In this document: in pieces, positions 50,476 through 59,484 of the stretch
Layout: every line of letters begins with the position of its first letter
Numbering within the stretch: position 1 is the stretch's first letter
Source: Deltaproteobacteria bacterium
Lineage (GTDB): Bacteria > Desulfobacterota > Desulfomonilia > UBA1062
DNA length: 64,000 nucleotides
NCBI GenBank assembly: GCA_018434685.1
Contig: JAHDOV010000006.1
Coordinates: 124,001-188,000, forward strand
Direction: 5' to 3'
The notes under the pieces: model-generated
Seen by the model: only the letters and a program-made list of their open reading frames with translations
Databases searched by the model: none
Told to the model about the DNA's origin: nothing
Position numbers and translations under genes: made by a program

Positions 50476-53205
50476 ATGAGAACTATAACAGAATATTCGA
50501 CAACCCCCCTATTGACTGTGCTCTTCGTAAGGGTACTGGCGGGAATTACTCTGCTCGTAGCCGTGGCGTGCAGTGGAGGCGGCGGAGGAGGCGGCGACAA
50601 TGGAGGTAGCAGCGGCGCTGAAGAAGCCCCTGCACTGGTCTCCACCGAGCGACTAGGGATACCTCTCGTTGCGAAAATATATGATCAGAATCTCCACCCC
50701 GATGATCAGTTTTCCTACCAGTGCGAACTCCTCAATGGTGACCTCCCCGTAAGCTGGGCTGTCGACGATACCATGGACAACCTCGGTATGACCATTTCCT
50801 CCACCGGGCTGATTTCCTGGACAGTTCCACCGGCGGGTGGCGGCGGCCCAGATTCCTACACGGTGAAGGTGTCGGCCACGAACAGTGCAGGTACTGACGA
50901 GAAATCGTTCACCCTGAATGTCTATCCGGGAGACAATTCGCCGCCAATGATTCAAGAACTGACGGCAATCGGCGACCTGAGTGTAGATGAAGTGGGTTAT
51001 CTCTGTCTCAGCGCTACGATCAGCGATGCCGAGGACAACATCAGCAGCGTGGAGGCCAGTGTCTGGGGAGACAGGCCCGACCCATGGCAGGAACTTGCTA
51101 TCGAGTATGTCGGGGAATCTGCTACGGAGTACCAGTGGCTCGGCGAGGTTAACCCGCTTTCCAGCGGCGAGATTCATATTACCTTCAGGGTGACGGACAC
51201 TCAGGGGGCAACTACAGAGGGTACTGCCACTACTCTTGTCAAGGCAGTCAACTCGGAACCCACCGGGGACACCATCATCCTCTCGGCAGAGGAGATTGCC
51301 GGACAGGATGGCCTGCTTGTCTATAACGGCTATGCAACCCACGGCCAGGTGCCGGTGAGAGGCAATGTGCTGGTAGGTGCCGTGAAAGACGGCAAGGCGT
51401 ACCTCTACCATCCGGACCTCGAAGGCGAGGGCCTTTCGGACTACAATTCACGCAGGGCGCTCGGGCATTTTATCCAGCAGCTCTCCGAGAGCCCCGCTTC
51501 CAAGGGCCATAATGCACTCACCAAGACGGACGTGCTTGTGCCGACTTCTCAACAGCTTTTCAAGAATCCCGACACCGGCTGCAGCACGTATCCCCTGGGG
51601 GCACAGGTCAAGCTGCCTTCCGGCATGCATGTCGAGGCCGATGCAGCAGATCACTGCACCATCGACAATACCACCAAACGCTGGGCCGCGATCAAGAGCA
51701 TGACCGGTGACGGACCCTACTTCCTGGCACCCGAGACCGGGTTTCGGATGAATACTTTCTGGCCCGGTCTTTCCGGGGCACTCAATACTTTATTGAAAGT
51801 CACCTCAGGTGCCGGCGTCATTGAAGACAGTGTACAGGATATCGATGGCACTCCGGTCAAGGCGTACTGTTCGGTTGCACGTCTTTTCCCTTTCATATAC
51901 TACCTCCCCAGCGTCTATAAGGAAGACCTCATTGCACAGTTGCCCGACGAACGCCTGCGCTTCGTCGTTGACTACTTTATTTCCGATCACCCGGTGGCGG
52001 AGGCTATCAAAGAACGCCTGCCCGGGCTGAAGACCCGTGTCCGCCTGGCCCTTGAGGACGATCCAAAACTCTTTGTCCGGGTCAATGGCCTGGATGCAGG
52101 ATGCATGTGCGTTGAAGGACTCAAGAATCTCGCCGGTGTCATCCCTTCCGAGATAATCGAAGCGCCCTTCAGGGCTTTTCTCCTGAATATTGTGGAGATC
52201 AGCATGGTTGACTTCTTCACGGAATGGACAGCTGAAGAGGGAGAGGGTACTCATAAACAGACTGCAAATTTTATTTTCACCTCGGTAGTTGAACTGCTGA
52301 GCTCTTTTTATCAGTGTGTCGGAGAGGGAATTGCTCCTCCTGTCTTCCTGGTTATCAACAACATGCTGGATGCCATCAGTGCCGGTGCCTGGGTCTATGA
52401 CGAACTGGCCGGCATACAGGACACTCTGGAATATGCGGCCTTTGACTGCCTTGAATTCGGCGATCAGGTCACGATTCCCGATGCTTATCTGGCCGAGGTC
52501 CTCAATAAGGCTCTCGGGCGCTCCCCTACAGCCGGCAACACCTTCTATGTCAGTGAGCTCGAGTCGCTCGAGGGGTTTGGCGATTACTGGGGTACCCCGA
52601 GCGGTCATGCCATAAGCGACTTCACCGGTGTCCAGTTCTGCAAGAACGTCACGGTCATCAGTTTCACGAACGTGGATCTCTCCGAAGCCGACCTGGGCCC
52701 CATCGGTCAGCTGCCGCTGCTCGAGGAACTGGTGCTGGTCTGGGCCGGCCTGTCCGACCTCACCGGACTGGGCACGCTCCCCGGCATCAAAACCCTGCAC
52801 CTCTATCGCAACGATATCTATGATATCTCGGAACTTGCATCGCTTTCCAGTCTGACGGAGATCGCCCTTGGCTACAACAACATCAGTTCCATTGAACCAT
52901 TGAGCAGCTTGACCAGTCTTGAGGGCATCTATATGGAATATAATCTGGTCGAGGATCTTGCACCCCTTGCGGGCCTGATAAATCTGCACGAGGTTACCTT
53001 CTCCCACAATCCGGTTGCGGACATCTCGGGCCTGGTGAACAATCCGGGCATAGGCCCGGGGGATATTATCCATATGGGGGATAATTCCCTCTACTGCGAG
53101 TGCACCGATGGCTTCGACACGCAGGACTGTATCGATTCCAAGGCCTTGCGAGCCAAAGGTACTGAGGTATACGGGTGTTGTGATATCCTGGAGTGCTGTT
53201 ACTAG
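50476..53205 (+). CDS. Large lipoprotein with Ig-like and leucine-rich-repeat domains
   Basis: A 909-residue secreted protein. Signal with lipobox LLVAVACSGG, then a Gly-rich linker. Residues about 55-155 look like a putative-Ig/cadherin-like domain (LGMTISSTGLISWTVP), about 160-265 a second beta domain, about 270-700 an unrecognised region with several Cys and hydrophobic helices, and about 755-880 internalin-type LRRs (LPLLEELVLVWAGLSDLTGL, SLTEIALGYNNISSIEPL). The C-terminus is Cys-rich (YCECTDGF, CCDILECCY). It is a surface lipoprotein, perhaps in adhesion; the middle part is new to me. AAGGAGG precedes the ATG. Confidence 0.85.
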   Translation: MRTITEYSTTPLLTVLFVRVLAGITLLVAVACSGGGGGGGDNGGSSGAEEAPALVSTERLGIPLVAKIYDQNLHPDDQFSYQCELLNGDLPVSWAVDDTMDNLGMTISSTGLISWTVPPAGGGGPDSYTVKVSATNSAGTDEKSFTLNVYPGDNSPPMIQELTAIGDLSVDEVGYLCLSATISDAEDNISSVEASVWGDRPDPWQELAIEYVGESATEYQWLGEVNPLSSGEIHITFRVTDTQGATTEGTATTLVKAVNSEPTGDTIILSAEEIAGQDGLLVYNGYATHGQVPVRGNVLVGAVKDGKAYLYHPDLEGEGLSDYNSRRALGHFIQQLSESPASKGHNALTKTDVLVPTSQQLFKNPDTGCSTYPLGAQVKLPSGMHVEADAADHCTIDNTTKRWAAIKSMTGDGPYFLAPETGFRMNTFWPGLSGALNTLLKVTSGAGVIEDSVQDIDGTPVKAYCSVARLFPFIYYLPSVYKEDLIAQLPDERLRFVVDYFISDHPVAEAIKERLPGLKTRVRLALEDDPKLFVRVNGLDAGCMCVEGLKNLAGVIPSEIIEAPFRAFLLNIVEISMVDFFTEWTAEEGEGTHKQTANFIFTSVVELLSSFYQCVGEGIAPPVFLVINNMLDAISAGAWVYDELAGIQDTLEYAAFDCLEFGDQVTIPDAYLAEVLNKALGRSPTAGNTFYVSELESLEGFGDYWGTPSGHAISDFTGVQFCKNVTVISFTNVDLSEADLGPIGQLPLLEELVLVWAGLSDLTGLGTLPGIKTLHLYRNDIYDISELASLSSLTEIALGYNNISSIEPLSSLTSLEGIYMEYNLVEDLAPLAGLINLHEVTFSHNPVADISGLVNNPGIGPGDIIHMGDNSLYCECTDGFDTQDCIDSKALRAKGTEVYGCCDILECCY

Positions 53206-53218
53206 ACAAGACTTCTGA

Positions 53219-53731
53219 AAGGGAGAACCCCGGGTCGATCGAACAGGTGCGTCCATCCAGGTAAACGGGGCACGGGGGACCATCGACTATAGGCACGACT
53301 TCCTGGGGCTGATCCACCAGGCCCTGCAGTCTTCCCGGTCAACCTATGCCTACTGCGTGGAATTCGGTCCATACGGACCGGTGCGCATCGAGAGCATGTT
53401 CCCGCTGGAAGAGTCAGGAACGATCCTCCCGGGTCCGGGAGGACTGCCGGTGTTCGACATCCATTTCTTCAGCATGACACCGGTCTTTGACCCGTTCCTG
53501 CCGAGGGATTTCCCGGTTTTTGAACAGGGAAGAGAATCAGGTAAAACACTACTCAGCCCCACCCGACATCAGGGTGGGGCTTGCCTCATTCACGGGCAGT
53601 TCATCTTCGTGGAAACGGTCTCGCAAAGGGTGTCATCCTTCTCTATTCTCTGCGATTGTGGAATGCAGCGGCTGAAAGCTTTAGCGCATGATCCCGGATA
53701 TCGACAGGCCATGAAGCGACCAGTTCATTGA
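53219..53731 (+). pseudogene. Start-less open frame, possible gene remnant
   Basis: The frame is open from just after TGA 53216-53218 to 53731 and codes a protein-like sequence in its first 110 codons (VNGARGTIDYRHDFLGLIHQ, YAYCVEFGPYGPVRIESMFP, VFDIHFFSMTPVFDPFLPRD) without an ATG or ribosome site at its beginning; the only starts are internal. A hairpin (53555-53581) lies within its later part, which looks non-coding and overlaps the DUF2239 gene end. It may be the 3' piece of a decayed gene. No family recognised. Confidence 0.35.
53555..53581. other. GC-rich hairpin between remnant frame and DUF2239 gene
   Basis: AGCCCCACCC (53555-53564) pairs with GGGTGGGGCT (53572-53581) around a 7-base loop. 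It lies about 60 bases beyond the DUF2239 stop on the minus strand and could end that transcript, although a T-run is lacking on both sides. Confidence 0.5.
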
Positions 53732-54263
53732 AACGTTCATGATTTCCTGCGAACAGCGCCCTCGTGGCCTCCTCGAACCCTGGCAGATTGCCGGCCATGG
53801 CAGACATGAACCGGTATGCCACCTCTTGCGAATGACGCACCTTATCACGGTCGCTGTGAACACGCCGCGCTTCCTCGACAAGCTTTCGAAGAGCTACAGA
53901 GGCACCTCCTGGTTGAATATTAAGCCAGTCCCAATGCCGCGGCAGCAAGGTCACTTCCCGGGATACAACGCCCAGCCTGGGGCGGCCTGGACCGCGGGGA
54001 GAGCCTTGGTCTGTATCCATCGACTCGGTGGCCGGCTCGACCCTTGCCGGGTGTTTCTCCAGCCTTTTGAGGACATCTTCCATGGTGCCGCGAAAATCCA
54101 CCTCGGTAAGCCTGCTGGTGTGATCGTCAAAGATCAGGATCGATGCCTGTTCCCCTCCATCGATCAGTTCTTTGACCTTCCTGGCGACCTGCATCAGGTC
54201 TCCTGAGGCAACGCAGCAATTGCCGGCGAAGGCGGAGCATTGTTGCATATCTCGTTCGTCCAT
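53643..54263 (-). CDS. DUF2239 family protein, possible ribbon-helix-helix repressor
   Basis: A 206-residue protein of the DUF2239 type. The N-terminal domain (about 8-72) contains ILIFDDHTSRLTEVDFRGT. After a Pro/Arg-rich hinge (RGPGRPRLG), residues 101-135 read SREVTLLPRHWDWLNIQPGG then ASVALRKLVEEARR, which matches the strand-helix-helix pattern of RHH DNA-binding domains. The C-terminal region is helical. A GGAGGG site precedes the start. Its promoter is flanked by two near-identical palindromic sites, which fits autoregulation; DNA binding is inferred. Confidence 0.8.
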   Translation of the reverse strand: MDERDMQQCSAFAGNCCVASGDLMQVARKVKELIDGGEQASILIFDDHTSRLTEVDFRGTMEDVLKRLEKHPARVEPATESMDTDQGSPRGPGRPRLGVVSREVTLLPRHWDWLNIQPGGASVALRKLVEEARRVHSDRDKVRHSQEVAYRFMSAMAGNLPGFEEATRALFAGNHERFNELVASWPVDIRDHALKLSAAAFHNRRE

Positions 54264-54296
54264 CTCTCGGACCCTCCTTCTGTATCGTGGGAGGAG

Positions 54297-54341
54297 TATA
54301 TACCCGGGTAAAACCAGATTGTCAATATTACCCGGATAAAA
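54297..54341 (-). promoter_or_regulatory. Promoter of the DUF2239 gene with two operator-like boxes
   Basis: On the minus strand, -35 TTGACA (54325-54320) and -10 TATATA (54302-54297) are separated by exactly 17 bases. The box TACCCGGGTA (54301-54310, a perfect palindrome) overlaps the -10 edge and spacer, and a second copy TACCCGGATA (54329-54338) lies just upstream of the -35. Both are followed by AAA. The spacing is 28 bases from start to start. Confidence 0.75.
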
Positions 54342-54496
54342 AAACTTCTTTAAAGGCTGCTGCGTTCATCTGGGAACTGATCTCTGTATTTGATCCGGCA
54401 CGAAGATAGTGCGAGCGAATATATCTTATCAGATGGGGAAGAAGGGGGCTTTTCATCTTCATGCTTCGGCTCATCATGAACAGGCCGCGCTTTATG

Positions 54497-55096
54497 CTAT
54501 TGCAGCCCAAGCAGATGCTTCTTGAGATGTTCATCGAGAGGATTCTCGCCGAGCCAGATGGACAGCACGGCATTGGCAAAGGCCACACCATCGAATCTGC
54601 ACAGGGTTTCCCCGTTGAGCACCAGTTCAACTCCCAATCCCGGGATATAGATGAAGGAGTAGCGGTCTCTCTTTTTGATGTCTTTGTAGCAGGCATACAG
54701 CCGATCGATCTGCGGCCTGAGGCTTTCGATCTCGCCGGTGCTCAGATTTGCCTCGAGCCCGTGCTGTGTGGCCTTGATGAACCCCTGCGCAGGGATGTTG
54801 TGGAAGTAGTCGATCTGCAGGCATTTGGGGATATCGTCGAAGAGTTCTTTTCCGGAATGTCCTGCTCCCAGATACAGGGCTGCCACATACCCTTTCATGA
54901 CAACCAGGTACCGAAGGAGACCTGCCCCGACCAGTTCGAGCCGTTCAGGACCGACCTCGATGACGTTGTCGAAAGCCACCCCGGATACCGTGGTCCTGTT
55001 CTCGTGGTCGTCGGCACCGAGTGTGACAGACGCGAGGGACAGAAGAACAGCCATGATCAAACTGGTTCGTTTCACGGTTCCCATCCCTGTTCTCAT
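54497..55096 (-). CDS. Exported chalcone isomerase-fold protein
   Basis: A 199-residue protein with a signal peptide (TSLIMAVLLSLASVTLGADD). The mature part matches the bacterial chalcone-isomerase-like family (PF16036 type): VSGVAFDNVIEVGPERLELV, LLRYLVVMKGYVAALYLG, CLQIDYFHNIPAQGFIKATQ and YSFIYIPGLGVELVLNGETL. Such proteins are periplasmic and mostly of unknown ligand; plant-type catalytic residues are not conserved. The start at 55096 is chosen after GGAAGGCAGG; ATG 55084 is also possible. Confidence 0.85.
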   Translation of the reverse strand: MRTGMGTVKRTSLIMAVLLSLASVTLGADDHENRTTVSGVAFDNVIEVGPERLELVGAGLLRYLVVMKGYVAALYLGAGHSGKELFDDIPKCLQIDYFHNIPAQGFIKATQHGLEANLSTGEIESLRPQIDRLYACYKDIKKRDRYSFIYIPGLGVELVLNGETLCRFDGVAFANAVLSIWLGENPLDEHLKKHLLGLQ

Positions 55097-55147
55097 AGTG
55101 CGCCTGCCTTCCGCCAGCTTATTAATATAGCACGATAACCTGGTCAT

Positions 55148-55645
55148 ACAAAACCCTGACTTGAGGCATGTAGTCCGGTTGTGGCATTCTGTACCGGGGC
55201 AGTCGGCGTGCCGGAGCGGCGGAACCAGGTGATATCAGAACAAGAGGATATTTTATCCTTGACAATCAACTGGATAGCGCGTAGGCCTAGTGGCACTCTG
55301 AAATGCGAGTCGGTCTTACCTGAATCTTCCCTTCATGAAGACATGCGGCAGCCTTTAAAGGTCCTCAGTCGATTCTTCTTGTCTTTCAGAAAAATAAGAA
55401 AAGACAACTCCCTTTTCGGGAGCGGATCTGAAAGCGCAGGATACAGGTATGGCCAACACGATAGATAAGCGATTCAACGGAAGAATACACTAAGGCCATC
55501 AAGAGATTCATTCACTATTCCGAAAGGGATAAAAATCTGTCAGAAGTCTAAAAGAATCCCAGCTGAACCGATTTCCAAAAAGATTGGGCTGGCCCCAGAT
55601 GACGGGGAAACCCTTGCCGGACATACGACAAACAAAGGAGCATTC
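55148..55645 (+). other. Long untranslated or gene-free region before the DEAD-box helicase
   Basis: These 498 bases contain no supported gene. TTGACA occurs at about 55260 without a good -10. A small CTCCC/GGGAG hairpin lies at 55408-55422. A long leader would be in keeping with DEAD-box helicases that are induced by cold, but no cold-shock element can be identified by eye. Confidence 0.5.
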
Positions 55646-56899
55646 ATGACATTCGAACCATTCAATCTTCACCAGGACATCTCTGCCGCCATTGCCGAGC
55701 AGGGATATACCACCCCGACCCCCATCCAGGAAGAAACCATTCCCCACATCTTGAACAGGCGTGATGTGCTTGGCCTGGCCCAGACCGGTACCGGCAAGAC
55801 AGCGGCGTTTGTGCTGCCGCTTCTCCAGCTGCTCATGGACGGACAGCGCCGCAAGGTGCGGGCATTGATCCTCGCCCCCACGCGCGAGCTGGCTTCTCAG
55901 ATACAAGAAGCGATCAACTCCCTTGGACGGCACACCGGGCTTCGCAGCGCAGCCATCTTCGGCGGCGTGAGCATGGAACCCCAGATCAAGGCCCTCAGGC
56001 GCGGTGTCGATATTATCGTGGCCTGCCCGGGCCGGCTTCTGGACCATATGTCCCGCGGGAACATTGATCTGTCCGCGCTTGAAGTGCTCGTCATCGACGA
56101 GGCAGACCACATGTTCGACATGGGTTTCCTGCCCGACATCCGCCGCATAGTAAAACAGCTTCCTGTCAAAAGGCAGAGCCTTCTCTTTTCCGCCACCATG
56201 CCCGATGACATCCGCCGCCTGTCTGCAGAGATGCTGCATGACCCTGTTACGGTCCAGATCGATCATACAAAACCGGTGGCCAGTATATCGCACGTGCTTT
56301 ACCCGGTGGAACAGCACCTGAAGACCGGACTGCTCAAGGAGCTGCTCAGGCGCACCGAAACAGAGTCGGTTCTCATCTTCACCCGCACAAAGCACCGCGC
56401 TGAAAAGCTGGCAGAGCAGCTGGGTTATGCCGGGTTCAAGGCCACTTCACTGCAGGGCAACCTGTCGCAGAATCAGCGCCAGCATGCTATAGAAGGCTTC
56501 CGCAAAGGGTCATACAAGATCCTCGTGGCCACCGATATCGCTGCGCGCGGCATCGACGTATCGGCAATAACCCATGTCATCAATTATGATATGCCCGACA
56601 CCGCCGAGGCCTATACCCACCGCATCGGACGGACAGGACGCGTCTCCAGGACCGGTGAGGCCTTCACCTTTGTCACGAACGAAGACACCTCCATGGCATA
56701 CACCATTGAATGTATCATTGGTGCGGCAGTGGAGCAGAAGACCCTGCCGGGGTTCGACTACAACAGGCCCAGGATCGGCGGTTCATTCCAGGCGGTCAGG
56801 CCGAGGCAGTACAGGCAGCGCGGCGCACGTCCCGCAGCACACACTCCCGGCGATAGAAAACGCGGTTCCGGGGACAGCTACCGCATGCACAGGGTATAA
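55646..56899 (+). CDS. rhlE: DEAD-box RNA helicase (RhlE type)
   Basis: A 417-residue helicase with all motifs: Q-motif FEPFNLHQDISAAIAEQGY, motif I AQTGTGKTAAF, Ia APTRELASQ, II VLVIDEADHMFDMGF, III LLFSATM, IV VLIFTRTKHRAE, V ATDIAARGIDVSAITHVINY and VI HRIGRTGRVSRTG. A short basic, Arg-rich tail (RQYRQRGARPAAHTPGDRKR) binds RNA non-specifically. It unwinds RNA in ribosome assembly or mRNA decay. AAAGGAG precedes the ATG. It is monocistronic with a terminator downstream. Confidence 0.95.
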   Translation: MTFEPFNLHQDISAAIAEQGYTTPTPIQEETIPHILNRRDVLGLAQTGTGKTAAFVLPLLQLLMDGQRRKVRALILAPTRELASQIQEAINSLGRHTGLRSAAIFGGVSMEPQIKALRRGVDIIVACPGRLLDHMSRGNIDLSALEVLVIDEADHMFDMGFLPDIRRIVKQLPVKRQSLLFSATMPDDIRRLSAEMLHDPVTVQIDHTKPVASISHVLYPVEQHLKTGLLKELLRRTETESVLIFTRTKHRAEKLAEQLGYAGFKATSLQGNLSQNQRQHAIEGFRKGSYKILVATDIAARGIDVSAITHVINYDMPDTAEAYTHRIGRTGRVSRTGEAFTFVTNEDTSMAYTIECIIGAAVEQKTLPGFDYNRPRIGGSFQAVRPRQYRQRGARPAAHTPGDRKRGSGDSYRMHRV

Positions 56900-56916
56900 A
56901 CAGGTCACAGGATGAC

Positions 56917-56958
56917 TCGGGCCTTCGGCTTAAATGTCGAGGCCCGATCTCTCTTTTA
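56917..56958 (+). terminator. Intrinsic terminator after the DEAD-box helicase
   Basis: TCGGGCCT (56917-56924) pairs with AGGCCCGA (56940-56947), followed by TCTCTCTTTT, about 18 bases after the stop codon. Confidence 0.75.
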
Positions 56959-57035
56959 TCACCGAGCGCATTGATAACACTCCATTAATACAATCTGAAG
57001 GCGGATCTAACCCCGGAAAATGGGCAAAAAAAATC

Positions 57036-57095
57036 GCCAGAAGAAAGATTTGGGGTTTGGCATAGAATTTGGGTGACTATGCCCCTTCTTCTGGC
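57036..57095. repeat. Imperfect long hairpin in the gene-free stretch 56960-57428
   Basis: GCCAGAAGAA (57036-57045) pairs with TTCTTCTGGC (57086-57095), and the inner GGCATAG (57059-57065) with CTATGCC (57077-57083); a 13-base bulge lies on the left. Poly-A stretches flank both ends. It may be a small non-coding RNA, a terminator pair or a miniature mobile repeat. The rest of the 500-base gap has no supported gene; a 90-codon plus frame overlapping it looks spurious. Confidence 0.5.
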
Positions 57096-57428
57096 AAAAA
57101 GGAGGGCTCTCTTTAGAAGAGAACTTGTCCTCTATAAACCACACAGCTATTCTTGTGGGAATCAGCCGTATGCTGAAAATAATGTAATCCATGCGGCGTG
57201 CAGTGTGGTTTATTATCTTACCTGTCTTTTCCCGGATATCGTAAGCAGGTACAATCTACAGTTAGCTGTACAGGTATATTGTAGTGAATCCGGTATGTGC
57301 AGGGCTTGTAGAGAAGCCCAGGGATTGGCAATTCTCACCAATTGACCCCCATTGTTTTCACAGACGAGCAACATTGCATCAAGAAGGCAAAAGCAGGAAC
57401 AGACCCTGCTCATCGCTTGCATCTGAAA

Positions 57429-57460
57429 GGCTGAGGCGAGTAAAGCAGCTCACCTCAGCC
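57429..57460 (-). terminator. Terminator after the secreted phosphodiesterase-like gene
   Basis: GGCTGAGG (57429-57436) pairs with CCTCAGCC (57453-57460), about 22 bases past the stop of the minus-strand gene. The following bases on the minus strand are TTTCAG, a short T-run. Confidence 0.6.
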
Positions 57461-57481
57461 TGACTGTTTATCGGGATTTGC

Positions 57482-58702
57482 CTAGGGTAGAAATCTGATC
57501 TCTGAGACCACGCCCGCATGATCGGACGGCCAGAGTACAAGATTTTCCGGATCCAAGGGATTGGCTACCATATCATCCGGGTGATCTCCGACAACATCGG
57601 ATAAGACGTTGTCTAACTTTTGGAAATTGGGATACAGGAAGATGTGGTCGATACGGGATTCGAGTGTGTCTTCCGGATCATCGATTGTTTCTTCAAACCC
57701 GCTGGTGTAGCCTTCGTCATAGTCATCCTGCAGGAGCCAGGTATCCAGGTAGCCCGCACAAACAGCTTGTTTGTAAGGCGGCACATATGGCAGCCACATG
57801 TCATATTCGGGATGGTATCCGAAGCCGGCAACATCTTCCGGCGAACTGTTGAGATCACCCATGACTATCGTGGTTTTCGGATTGAGGAACGAAAGGAATT
57901 TCAATGCGGTCAGAAGTTCCGTCATCTGTGCCGATTGGACAATCCGGAATACACTGTCAGGGCTGCTGCTCACTTCCAGGTGCGTACTCGCGAAGCGGTA
58001 GAATTTTCCTTTCACATATGCGCCTACGACAAGATAGCCGCGGGTGAACTCGACATAGTTGCCCGACAGGTCCAGGCCAAGGTTGAGCGCATAGTTGCGG
58101 GCGAGCACAACCCAGGAAAGATATCCTCTGTCTTGCTTAACCAGGATGTAATCATGATCTACCATACGAACATCGGACAGGTAAGTTGGTGAAGTAGGAT
58201 TTACCATCGGCAGCTCCACATCCGCATTGGTCACCTGATAGGCCTTGTAGTCCAGGCCGCGTGTCTGCAGTGCGTTGTTCAGCACCTCATAGAAGTCAAT
58301 GACGACGTCTGAAGCCTGAATCTGGTTGCCATCCAGGAAATCGCCGGGAGTCTGGGTGTAGAACGTAGAAACCTCCTGCAATCCTATAACATCCGGTTGA
58401 GAAGAAGCGATCTCGTCGGCAATGGCTTCTGCACGCGCCCAGAAGTTGGTGTAAAGCACAGTCTGAAACACATCTGCAACCACATATGGGATCCTCTCGG
58501 GATTATCGGCTGCTTCCACCACCTTGAAGATATCCGCGCCGAGATACAGGTTCTGCGTCATGACGTTAATCTTTGTGTCAGCCCTTGCAAACACCGGTGA
58601 AATTGGTGCAGCAAGGATGAACATGCCCACGGCGATGCAGAGGGAGTGTATAACCAATACCTTGCTGAATATGAAAAACATCTTTCCGGGTTTTGTTTTC
58701 AT
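57482..58702 (-). CDS. Secreted endonuclease/exonuclease/phosphatase (EEP) family protein
   Basis: A 406-residue protein with a signal peptide (LVIHSLCIAVGMFILAAPIS, ending near VFARAD). EEP motifs: INVMTQNLYLGAD (Asn), PDVIGLQEVSTFY (metal Glu), FASTHLEVSSS (His), TTIVMGDLNSSPED (D-x-N), SRIDHIFLYP (D-H) and WPSDHAGVVSEI (catalytic His). This is a complete catalytic set, so an extracellular nuclease, phosphodiesterase or sphingomyelinase-like activity is likely. ATG 58702 has AAGGAGG; ATG 58735 is upstream of it. Monocistronic. Confidence 0.9.
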   Translation of the reverse strand: MKTKPGKMFFIFSKVLVIHSLCIAVGMFILAAPISPVFARADTKINVMTQNLYLGADIFKVVEAADNPERIPYVVADVFQTVLYTNFWARAEAIADEIASSQPDVIGLQEVSTFYTQTPGDFLDGNQIQASDVVIDFYEVLNNALQTRGLDYKAYQVTNADVELPMVNPTSPTYLSDVRMVDHDYILVKQDRGYLSWVVLARNYALNLGLDLSGNYVEFTRGYLVVGAYVKGKFYRFASTHLEVSSSPDSVFRIVQSAQMTELLTALKFLSFLNPKTTIVMGDLNSSPEDVAGFGYHPEYDMWLPYVPPYKQAVCAGYLDTWLLQDDYDEGYTSGFEETIDDPEDTLESRIDHIFLYPNFQKLDNVLSDVVGDHPDDMVANPLDPENLVLWPSDHAGVVSEIRFLP

Positions 58703-59041
58703 GATCAATCCTCCTTGTAATGGTATGGTAAGCAAATCAATCGAACCGAATCGATTGTTCTTCCCTAATATTGACGCTGACAGCCTTTAACCTAGAGAGT
58801 TCTTGCCCGGGGCATCTTTATAGCTGTAATCATTAAAGGCACACAGCAGGATAACAAGCGAAACAACAGTCACCATGATATTTGATATTACTTTAATAAC
58901 CATGAATTTTATGAAATCAACATCTGTAGCAAAAAGCTCTTGAATCTGTGAGGATCATGATTACTGTATCTGAACAATAGCAGATTGCAGTTACTAGTCT
59001 TGTGGTTAATGGAATTTTAAGGTATCAGACAGACAACTCAC
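58703..59041. other. AT-rich intergenic region
   Basis: These 339 bases between the EEP gene and the small gene at 59042 are visibly AT-richer than the surroundings and hold no supported gene. They must contain the EEP promoter on the minus strand. I see no clear promoter pair or repeat. Confidence 0.5.
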
Positions 59042-59347
59042 ATGAAGATTTCACAATGGCTGGATGAGAAAGAGGCAGAGGGATTGGATGTATCTCAGAT
59101 CCAATTGCCCGAATACCTCTCTTATGACGAACTCCCGGATGAGACTGTTTTCTACCAGGAGATACGGCCTTGTGGGATCCTCTGTACAGGCAATCACCCG
59201 TTTTCCACTGTCGAGCGTTTCGGGCACTGGTATCATTCCAGAGGCCAGGACAAGAAAGCCGGTATTCACTCATCAGAAATGAAGTGGCAGTTGTTCACAA
59301 GGGATCTGGATCTCGCTATCAGAACAGCCAAATCACACATAGAATGA
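59042..59347 (+). CDS. Small hypothetical protein
   Basis: A 101-residue protein, not recognised. It is acidic in the first half (WLDEKEAEGLDVSQIQLPEY, SYDELPDETVFYQEIRP), has two Cys (CGILCTG) and a His-rich middle (FGHWYHSRGQ). The balanced composition looks like a real protein, but no good ribosome site precedes ATG 59042 and the AT-rich region around it weakens the case. No signal or membrane segment. Confidence 0.5.
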   Translation: MKISQWLDEKEAEGLDVSQIQLPEYLSYDELPDETVFYQEIRPCGILCTGNHPFSTVERFGHWYHSRGQDKKAGIHSSEMKWQLFTRDLDLAIRTAKSHIE

Positions 59348-59484
59348 CATGAGCCGGCCACTGTCAGCTGTGGTTGTCCCGGGAAACCCGAGAACCAAAA
59401 ACGTCACCTGTGTTTTCTTTGTGCAGGGGGTAAAAGATCTTCTCCCCCTGGCATGTCCTTGATCCCGAAATTATACTGTACTCC

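Noticed and set aside
51805-53283. 492-codon minus-strand frame opposite the LRR lipoprotein
   Set aside because: The plus strand has a signal peptide, lipobox, ribosome site and LRRs; the minus frame has none of these.
57073-57345. 90-codon plus-strand frame after the DEAD-box gene
   Set aside because: It begins inside a hairpin, has no ribosome site, and its composition (many Cys and Tyr without pattern) is not protein-like.
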